Source: JAJFGI01 sp036397065 (GTDB lineage: Bacteria > Pseudomonadota > Alphaproteobacteria > Kiloniellales > J153). From it: a stretch of DNA of 44,442 nt. The stretch is from positions 1-44,442 of the forward strand of contig DASWJP010000134.1 in NCBI GenBank assembly GCA_036397065.1. Reading direction: 5' to 3'. A program made the translations under genes and the position numbers. Positions 38,032-44,442 of this stretch are shown here, one piece after another. Positions within the stretch are counted from its first letter, which is position 1; the number at the start of each line of letters is the position of its first letter. Below the pieces are notes generated by a model. The model did no database searches, was not told the origin of the DNA, and was given only the letters and a program-made list of their open reading frames with translations.

Positions 38032-40122
38032 TCAACCGGCCTTGCGCGCATCCACGCCATCAAGCCGTGTCTCTTGCGGCGATCGCATGAGACGTGTCGC
38101 GGGGAAGTGAACCGAGATGGTTGTGCCGACATCCACTTGGCTCTGCAAGTCGAGTCTTCCGCCGTGCATTTCGATCAGAGCCTTGGTCAATGGCAAGCCG
38201 AGGCCGGTTCCTTGATACTTTCGGTTGAGATCGCCGTCGATCTGGCCGAATTGCGACAGGGCCTTCGGAATGTCCTCAGGTGCTATTCCAATTCCGGTAT
38301 CGGCCACCTGAAACATGTAACCGGTATCCGAACTGCAGCAGATCGTCAGAGTGACATTGCCGCCCGTCGCAGTGAATTTAATGGCGTTGGTCAACAAGTT
38401 CACCAATATCTGTTTCAACTTGCGCTTGTCGGCGTAAAGCAACGGCAGATTGTCCGGACTCACAAGTGTCAGCACCAGCCCATGGTTCTGGGCGCGCTGC
38501 CGCACGAGCTGGAGCACCGACTGGATCACTTCCGCGACATTGATGCCGTCTTCATGAAGCTCGGCCATTCCAGCTTCAACTTTGGACAAGTCCAGAATGT
38601 CGTTGATCAAATCGAGCAAATGCTGCCCCGATTCGTTAATGTCGTTTGCGTATCCGAGGTATGTCGAATTGCCAATCGGACCAATCATTTCATCCTTGAT
38701 GACCTCGGAGAATCCGATGATCGCGTTCAACGGCGTCCGCAACTCGTGACTCATGGTAGCCAGGAACTCGGACTTGGCCCGGTTCGACGCCTCGGCTTCC
38801 TCCTTTGCTTTGCGGACGGCATTCTCGGCTTTCCGGCGTTCTGAGATATCGGAGAGTGTGACGGTGAATATTTGCTCACCACCCCGTATCAGTTTCGTCG
38901 CATAGCCTTCCGCGGGGAACTCCGTGCCATCGCGATGCAATCCATAGAGATCACGACGCCCTCTCATTGCGTCACTATCGTTAGCTGAGCCGATAAAATC
39001 AGTTATCTGCGAACGGTGCGCCTCTCTGAATCTGAGGGGCAGCAGCATATCCAAATTCTTTCCCAGGACCTCATCCGCGTTGTAACTGAAGATGGCTTCG
39101 GCGCCCTGGTTGAATAGTTTAATGGTCTGATGCTCATCGATGGAAATAATCGCATCCGCCGAGATTCTGAGAATCGCTTCGTATTTCGCTTCTGCGCCTT
39201 TGCGTTCGCCGATGGATTTGCGAAGGTTTCGATTGAGATCCAGAACTGAGTGGTAGCGCCAACCGGCCATGGCAACCAGAATCAAGACGGTCAGCACCCC
39301 CATTGTCCAGGTCGCGCGGGCCGCAGTCCAGAATGGCGCTGTCCTTCCATACCACTTGGTATAGATCCGTTGATAGGCAGCACTGGGCACGAACTCTTGC
39401 ACCGCCGCATCCAAGGTCGCGAGCAGTGCGACGTTGCTTTTCAAGACGCTGATGCCTCGCTTGACTTCTTTCAGCGGTTCGCCGACGACTTTGATGCGAT
39501 TCTCGATACCTGCACCGCGGGCAAGGTATTGGATTGGTGACTGCGGATAGACAAGAGCATCTACCTGACCGGAGATCAGTTGAAACAGTGCGGATCGTTC
39601 GTCGGGATAGACATGGACTTCGATGTCTTGCCGCTCCCCGAACATGATCAGACCAATGTTTTTTTCTACGACGGCCAGTTTCTTTCCAGGAAGATCGGCA
39701 ACCCCGTTGATGTGATCGCTATCGGCCCTGACGAAGAGGGAAATGACAAACGTCTCTACCGGCGCCGTGAATGCGAATTCACCCATTCGTTCGGGGAGAA
39801 TGCCGATGTTCGGGATGAGATCGGCCTCGCCGCGAATTAGCGTATCTAAAGCTTCGGGAAAATTATCCCTGATGATATAGGTGACCGTCAGGCCGGCACG
39901 CAGCGCCACCTCATCCATGACTTCGATGGCGAAACCGCCTGGCGTTCCGTCTGAATTGAGTTGGTACTGAGGTGGCCAGCTGCGGGGGACGACGGCCACA
40001 ACGTTGTTCGAGTGTGGATTGGCAATTTCACCGGACTCATTCTCCGCTAGGGCGAGCGGAGCCATCGCAGCCCAGAGGATCGGCACGGTGAGGGCTAGCG
40101 CCAAGAGAATCGGATGACGCAA
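38032..40122 (-). CDS. hybrid sensor kinase: periplasmic solute-binding domain, PAS, histidine kinase
   Basis: 696 residues starting at TTG. Signal peptide 1-26; family 3 solute-binding domain about 40-265 (GTPGGFAIEVMDEVALRAG, GEADLIPNIGI); membrane helix about 271-289; PAS domain about 315-430; HisKA with H459 in ATMSHELRTPLNAIIGFSEV; and HATPase_c with NLLTNAIKFTATGG and GTGLGLPLTKALIEMHGG. It probably senses an amino acid or similar small molecule in the periplasm. No receiver domain is attached and no response regulator gene is adjacent. There is no evident ribosome site at the TTG. Confidence 0.9.
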   Translation of the reverse strand: MRHPILLALALTVPILWAAMAPLALAENESGEIANPHSNNVVAVVPRSWPPQYQLNSDGTPGGFAIEVMDEVALRAGLTVTYIIRDNFPEALDTLIRGEADLIPNIGILPERMGEFAFTAPVETFVISLFVRADSDHINGVADLPGKKLAVVEKNIGLIMFGERQDIEVHVYPDERSALFQLISGQVDALVYPQSPIQYLARGAGIENRIKVVGEPLKEVKRGISVLKSNVALLATLDAAVQEFVPSAAYQRIYTKWYGRTAPFWTAARATWTMGVLTVLILVAMAGWRYHSVLDLNRNLRKSIGERKGAEAKYEAILRISADAIISIDEHQTIKLFNQGAEAIFSYNADEVLGKNLDMLLPLRFREAHRSQITDFIGSANDSDAMRGRRDLYGLHRDGTEFPAEGYATKLIRGGEQIFTVTLSDISERRKAENAVRKAKEEAEASNRAKSEFLATMSHELRTPLNAIIGFSEVIKDEMIGPIGNSTYLGYANDINESGQHLLDLINDILDLSKVEAGMAELHEDGINVAEVIQSVLQLVRQRAQNHGLVLTLVSPDNLPLLYADKRKLKQILVNLLTNAIKFTATGGNVTLTICCSSDTGYMFQVADTGIGIAPEDIPKALSQFGQIDGDLNRKYQGTGLGLPLTKALIEMHGGRLDLQSQVDVGTTISVHFPATRLMRSPQETRLDGVDARKAG

Positions 40123-40471
40123 TAGGTTGTCTTTCCAATTAATTTACTCAACTAAAGGCATTCATGTGAAAAAAACACTAACGTGTGAAAATCCGACGTA
40201 TAGGCATGGCAGTTGGCCAATATTTGAGGCCACCTATGTTTGATTGGGTCGGCCTCGTGACAACCTAGGTCCGCTCGAACCGCTCCTAAGGGCTTTGCGT
40301 TGTGGGTCACGCCGGGCCTGTGTCTCAATGCATTGCCCAGTATTCTGAATTTGGTTGGGCCGAGGTGGACCGCACCGACGGGTTGCGGACGCATGGCTTG
40401 CGCTTGACGGGTTCTTGAGCGGATGATTTAACACCGGCGCGGGACCGCGGCGGACGGCCGGGGGTACGTGT
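40123..40471. other. 349-base gap before tRNA-His, nothing recognised
   Basis: Neither strand shows a convincing gene. The first 80 bases next to the kinase are AT-rich and may carry its promoter; the rest has ordinary composition and probably the tRNA promoter. Confidence 0.5.
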
Positions 40472-40549
40472 GGTGGCTGTAGCTCAGTTGGTTAGAGCAT
40501 CGGTTTGTGGTACCGAGGGTCGGGGGTTCAAGTCCCCTCAGCCACCCCA
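40472..40549 (+). tRNA. tRNA-His (anticodon GTG)
   Basis: A full cloverleaf is visible: acceptor GTGGCTG pairing with CAGCCAC, D-arm with AGCTCAGTTGG, anticodon arm CGGTTTGTGGTACCG with GTG, T-arm with GGGGGTTCAAGTCCCC, and encoded CCA. The extra G at 40472 is the G-1 typical of tRNA-His. Confidence 0.97.
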
Positions 40550-40672
40550 AAACCCACGGGTGTCGCGCGGCTTTCGATTTTCCATGAAAAATGGCAAACT
40601 TATCAGGACCTGGACAGTGACGAGACCTCTGTCCTGAGGTAAAACGTCGCCACGGGCGGCGAAATAGACAGT

Positions 40673-42103
40673 ATGGGTGACGTATTGGCGCGCAGAGGAC
40701 TGATCGGCCGTCTATTCCAGGTGCTCAGTCTGGGCGTTCTTCTGCTGCTGCCGCTCCCGGCGGTGGCGCAGACCTATGCCGATGGGCTGCAGGCCTTTCA
40801 ATCCGGCCAATACGCCAAGGCGCGGGATATCTGGGAAGCCCTGGCGACCGCCGGCAACCCGCTGGCGCAGTACAGTCTCGGCAAGCTGTTCGAGGGCGGC
40901 GCCGGCGAGGTGGAAAAGGACTACCCGCGGGCCGCGCAGTGGTATCAGAAGTCGTCTGATCAGGGGGTCCTGGCGGCACAGAACAATCTGGGCCTGATGT
41001 ATTCCCAGGGCCGCGGCGTGCCGCGCGATACCGCGCGGGCGGTCGAACTCTGGACCGCCTCCGGCAAGAACGGCCATTCCATCGCCCAGTTCAACCTGGG
41101 CCTAGCGTATTTCCGCGGCGAGGGGGTGACCGAAAACAAGAACGAGGCACAATCCTGGTTTCGCCGCGCCGCCGATCAGGGCTTGGCGGATGCCCAATAC
41201 GCCATGGGCGAAATGGCGCGCCTGGGACTGGTCGGGGGGCCGGATGCGGGCGAAGCGCTGAGCTGGTTCCAACTGGCCGCCGCCCAAAACCACGAGCAAG
41301 CCAAGCTGCAGGTCGCCGAGATGACCAATAGCGGTGTCCAAGCGAAGCCGCCGCCGCCCATGGCAGCGGACACCCCCACCAGCCCGGCCAGTTCCGCCAG
41401 CGCGGCCCAGCCGGCGGCGCCGCCAGCGACCGGCACGCAAAGCGCCGCCGCGACCGCATCGTCCGCCGGACCGCAGCCGGAGGTACCGGCTCTGCCGCTG
41501 CCGCCGTCGGCCGTGAAACAAGCCCCGGCGATCACGCCCGTAACCCAGGAGCCGGTGGTCCCCAGCACGACCCAAACCGCCACCGCCACTGGGGCGCCGA
41601 CACCGATCACGCCGCAAGTCAGCACGCTGCCGGCCAGCCCGCCTGCGGCGCCCACTGCCACGCCCGCCGTACCCGCCGTACCGGCGGTGCCGGCAACTGC
41701 CGTCACCCCGCGGCCGGCGCATACGCCTGTGGCGCCCCTGCCACCCGCGCCGGCAGCACCAACGGCTGTGCCAGCGGCGCCATCGCTTCAGGCCGCAGCG
41801 CAGACGCCGGCACCGGCCGCCGCACCGCAAGTGGCGGCGGTCCGGCCGGGAACCTTTGGGGCGTGGCTGATTTCCATGGACACCGAGGCCCAGGCGCAAG
41901 GCTTCCTGCGTGTCTCCCAGGCCAAGAGCCCCGCCTTCTTCACCGAGGTACCGGCCGCCATCGTGCCGGTCAGATATGCGGGGGGCCGTGTCTATTATCG
42001 GGTGGTGGCCGGAGGCTACGCCAGCCGTGCCGCCGCCGCCGCCGCGTGCCGCAAGGTGCGGGAAGAAGATCCGGCCGCGTTCTGCAAGGTCGTGGCGAAC
42101 TAG
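40673..42103 (+). CDS. exported Sel1-repeat protein with C-terminal SPOR domain
   Basis: 476 residues. Signal peptide about 1-32 (ending LPAVAQ); four to five Sel1 repeats about 36-215 (AAQNNLGLMYSQGRG, AQFNLGLAYFRGEG); a Pro/Ala/Thr-rich linker about 225-390; and a SPOR domain at the end (FGAWLISMDTEAQAQGFL, RVYYRVVAGGYASRAAAAAA). It should bind septal peptidoglycan and recruit partners through Sel1 repeats. Confidence 0.87.
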   Translation: MGDVLARRGLIGRLFQVLSLGVLLLLPLPAVAQTYADGLQAFQSGQYAKARDIWEALATAGNPLAQYSLGKLFEGGAGEVEKDYPRAAQWYQKSSDQGVLAAQNNLGLMYSQGRGVPRDTARAVELWTASGKNGHSIAQFNLGLAYFRGEGVTENKNEAQSWFRRAADQGLADAQYAMGEMARLGLVGGPDAGEALSWFQLAAAQNHEQAKLQVAEMTNSGVQAKPPPPMAADTPTSPASSASAAQPAAPPATGTQSAAATASSAGPQPEVPALPLPPSAVKQAPAITPVTQEPVVPSTTQTATATGAPTPITPQVSTLPASPPAAPTATPAVPAVPAVPATAVTPRPAHTPVAPLPPAPAAPTAVPAAPSLQAAAQTPAPAAAPQVAAVRPGTFGAWLISMDTEAQAQGFLRVSQAKSPAFFTEVPAAIVPVRYAGGRVYYRVVAGGYASRAAAAAACRKVREEDPAAFCKVVAN

Positions 42104-42128
42104 CCGGGCCCATGCATCGGGTCGCCCA

Positions 42129-42911
42129 ATGAACACAGGGGAGATCAAGCAGCGCATTCTCGCCGGCCGTCCGGCCTTTGGCTGCTGGCTGGAGTTATGC
42201 AGCCCGATCGCCGCCGAAATCGTCGCGCAAGCCGGCTATGACTGCGTTCTGATCGACATGGAGCACGGTCCCGGTTCGGTTCTCGATGCGGTATCCATGA
42301 TGCATGCGGTGCAGGGCCGCGCCTGCGCGCCGCTGCTGCGGGTTCCGGCGAACGATCCGGTGATCCTCAAGCGGACGCTCGACATCGGCATCGCCGGGGT
42401 CATGATCCCGGCGGTGAACACGGCCGAGCAGGCCGCGGCTGCCGTCTCGGCGTGCCGCTATCCGCCGAAGGGAACCCGGGGCATGGCGGCCAGTATCGTG
42501 CGCGCCTCGGACTATGGGGCCCGCTGGCGCGATTACACCGGCAATGCCAACGAAACCCTGCTGGTCATGTGCCAGATCGAAAGCGCCGAGGCGGTGGGCA
42601 ATGCCGCCGCCATCGCCGCCGTCGATGGGGTCGACATGCTGTTCATCGGCCCCTTCGATTTGTCCGCCGGCCTGGGCCACTTGGGCGAGCCGGACCATCC
42701 CGACGTGCGCAAGAAGATCGCCGCGGTGGAGGCGGCAGCCAGGAAAGCGGGACGGGCATTGGGTGGCATTCCGACGCCGGGCCGCTCGGTCGAAGACCTG
42801 ATCGCCGCCGGCTACCGCCTGATACTGGCCGATGCGGACGTGGGCCTGCTGGGCGATACCGCCCGCGCCCACGTCAAGGCCTTGCGCGCCGCCGCTGGCA
42901 CGCTGGGTTAA
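42129..42911 (+). CDS. HpcH/HpaI aldolase family protein
   Basis: 260 residues from the ATG at 42129 (MNTGEIKQRILAGRPAFG). Metal-dependent class II aldolase motifs are visible: LIDMEHGPGS, the loop IAGVMIPAVNTAEQA, PPKGTRGM and CQIESAEAV. These enzymes cleave 2-keto-3-deoxy or 4-hydroxy-2-ketoacids. The substrate is unknown; there is no aromatic catabolism cluster nearby. Confidence 0.92.
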   Translation: MNTGEIKQRILAGRPAFGCWLELCSPIAAEIVAQAGYDCVLIDMEHGPGSVLDAVSMMHAVQGRACAPLLRVPANDPVILKRTLDIGIAGVMIPAVNTAEQAAAAVSACRYPPKGTRGMAASIVRASDYGARWRDYTGNANETLLVMCQIESAEAVGNAAAIAAVDGVDMLFIGPFDLSAGLGHLGEPDHPDVRKKIAAVEAAARKAGRALGGIPTPGRSVEDLIAAGYRLILADADVGLLGDTARAHVKALRAAAGTLG

Positions 42912-43093
42912 GGCGGCCGTCCGGTTCGCGGGGAGCTTCGATCATCGCGCCGGCTCTCACAGCCCGCCGTTCCGGTCGGCCGTCCAATCGCCAACCAATG
43001 ACTCCTTCGACTCGGCGATGCGGCGGGACAGTGCGGATCGCAGGGCGTATTCTTGGCCGCTAACCATTGGGACCTGTGGGGGAAATCGAGGAC

Positions 43094-44442
43094 ATGGCCG
43101 AGTGTGACGGGGAAGGCAAAATCGCCGGCGATCCAGCGCACGCGCATGCAGTGCTGACCGTGACCGAGATGGCGAAGGCCGACGCGGCCGCCATGGCCGC
43201 CGGCGTGCCTGGTGAGAAGCTGATGGAAAATGCGGGGCGCGCGGTGGCCGATGCGGTCCGCGTGGGCTACCGGCGCAGACCGGTGCTGGTCCTCTGCGGT
43301 CCCGGTAACAACGGCGGCGACGGCTTTGTCGCAGCTCGGCTTTTGCATAAGTCGGGCTGGCCTGTGCGGGTGGCGTTGTTGGGCCCGCGTGGGGCCCTTA
43401 AGGGGGATGCGGCGGCGCATGCGATGCTGTGGGGCGAAGACGTGACAACCTTGACCTCCGATAACGCCGCCGCCCTGGTGGCGGGCGCCAGCGTGGTGAT
43501 CGATGCCCTGTTCGGCGCCGGCTTGTCGCGGCCCTTGGCGGGCGCAGCCCGTGCCGCCGTCGAGGCCGTGGCTGCTACCGGCCGCCCGGTGGTCGCCGTG
43601 GATGTGCCCAGCGGTGTCGCCGGGGACGACGGCAACGTGCTGGGTGACGTGGCCATGGGCGCCCACATGACTGTGACCTTCTTCCGCAAGAAGCCGGCGC
43701 ATCTGTTGCTGCCCGGGCGGGCCTTGTGCGGCGATGTGGTGGTCGCCGACATCGGCATTCCCGATGCGGCGCTGGCCCAGATTGCGCCAACCGTCGTCGA
43801 GAACCACCCCGCGCAGTGGGCCGCGCAACTGCCGCGCCGCCGCCTGGACAGCCACAAATACGATTTCGGCCATGCGGTGATCGTGGGCGGCGAGGCGATG
43901 ACCGGGGCCGCACGGCTGGCCGCCCATGCCGCCTTGCGGGTGGGCGCGGGACTGGCCAGCCTGGTCTGCCCGCCTGCCGCCGTGGCGGTATATGCCCAGG
44001 CCAGCCCCAGTGTCATCACCGTGCCCTTGGACGGCATCGACGCCTTTCGCGATTGGCTGAACGATCCACGCAAGACGGCGGTCCTGATCGGCCCGGGTGC
44101 CGGGCTATCGGAATCCACCCGTCAGCACGTCGCGGCGGCCTTGGCGGCGGGCAAGGCGGTGGTGCTCGATGCCGATGCCCTGACCTGTTTTGCCGACCGG
44201 CGGAGCGATTTGTTTCGGGCCATCGCCGGGAGGTGCGTCCTGACCCCGCACGAGGGGGAATTCGCGCGCCTGTTCCCCGACCTGGCCGGCGATAAGCTGT
44301 TGCGGGCCCGGGCGGCGGCCAAGTTGAGCGGCGCCGTCGTCCTGCTCAAGGGCGCGGATACGGTCATCGCCGCCCCGGACGGCCGGGCGGCGATCAACGG
44401 CAACGCGCCGCCGCATCTGGCCACGGCCGGATCGGGGGATGT
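43094..44442 (+). CDS. nnr: bifunctional NAD(P)HX epimerase/dehydratase (partial, 3' end outside window)
   Basis: The frame is open from the ATG at 43094 (GAGGAC ribosome site) to the window end, about 449 residues. The N-terminal YjeF epimerase (about 10-215) has LCGPGNNGGDGFVAARLL and VVAVDVPSGVAGDDG. The C-terminal ADP-dependent dehydratase (from about 235) shows DSHKYDFGHAVIVGG, LDADALT and LTPHEGEFARLFP. Repair of hydrated NAD(P)H needs both activities. The window stops at the conserved ATAGSGD motif, shortly before the expected end. Confidence 0.95.
   Translation, partial: MAECDGEGKIAGDPAHAHAVLTVTEMAKADAAAMAAGVPGEKLMENAGRAVADAVRVGYRRRPVLVLCGPGNNGGDGFVAARLLHKSGWPVRVALLGPRGALKGDAAAHAMLWGEDVTTLTSDNAAALVAGASVVIDALFGAGLSRPLAGAARAAVEAVAATGRPVVAVDVPSGVAGDDGNVLGDVAMGAHMTVTFFRKKPAHLLLPGRALCGDVVVADIGIPDAALAQIAPTVVENHPAQWAAQLPRRRLDSHKYDFGHAVIVGGEAMTGAARLAAHAALRVGAGLASLVCPPAAVAVYAQASPSVITVPLDGIDAFRDWLNDPRKTAVLIGPGAGLSESTRQHVAAALAAGKAVVLDADALTCFADRRSDLFRAIAGRCVLTPHEGEFARLFPDLAGDKLLRARAAAKLSGAVVLLKGADTVIAAPDGRAAINGNAPPHLATAGSGD

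Noticed and set aside
40152..40394. 80-residue minus-strand frame before tRNA-His
   Set aside because: No conserved motif or ribosome site; composition is typical of non-coding sequence.

Overview
The window is GC-rich chromosomal DNA from an alphaproteobacterium, most likely in or near the Rhodospirillales. The evidence is a MipZ-type ATPase, a receiver domain that resembles CtrA, a Caulobacter-type tad/cpa pilus locus, an orphan ParA, a suf operon headed by an Rrf2 regulator, and glnB-glnA in tandem. No phage, transposon, insertion sequence or CRISPR array is visible. This is core plus lineage-specific chromosome.

Layout. 1-3.5 kb (minus): start of a Tad pilus locus, flp-cpaA-cpaB-cpaC-cpaD, running off the left edge. 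4.0-5.9 kb (plus): a large GT-C-like membrane protein. 5.9-12.4 kb (minus): six genes in the order ParA, ribbon-helix-helix protein, Pro/Ala-rich protein with a PAS_5-like end, TPR lipoprotein with SPOR domain, coiled-coil protein, and a receiver-MipZ fusion. 12.9-19.6 kb (minus): a full suf operon, iscR-type regulator, sufB, C, D, S, U, T and an A-type carrier. 19.8-22.2 kb (plus): two cytochrome P460 proteins, the second with a 24-copy Asn-Pro-Cys repeat region, then a small Sel1 protein. 22.2-32.7 kb: MFS transporter, iron alcohol dehydrogenase, SodC, Lrp-type sensor domain, RhlE helicase, hydrolase, methyltransferase, ParE, thioesterase, secreted protein and FkbM methyltransferase. 32.7-34.6 kb: small HTH gene, a regulatory region with three copies of one 17-bp dyad, a small acidic protein and three small lipoproteins. 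34.7-38 kb (minus): glnA, glnB, aminotransferase. 38-44.4 kb: hybrid sensor kinase, tRNA-His, Sel1-SPOR protein, HpcH/HpaI aldolase and a truncated NAD(P)HX repair enzyme.

The most interesting part is the 5.9-12.4 kb cluster. It joins two ParA-superfamily ATPases, a septal peptidoglycan-binding SPOR domain, a TadD-like TPR lipoprotein, a PAS-like domain and a coiled coil, right beside the Tad pilus genes. Its last gene fuses an apparently phosphorylatable, CtrA-like receiver to MipZ, the FtsZ-positioning ATPase. A candidate CtrA box lies upstream of the flp pilin gene. I infer a module tying cell-cycle phosphorylation to division-site or pole placement and possibly pilus assembly; this is inference from architecture and neighbourhood. 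The second notable item is the Cys-repeat cytochrome P460, a likely periplasmic metal- or redox-binding protein beside the iron-sulfur operon.
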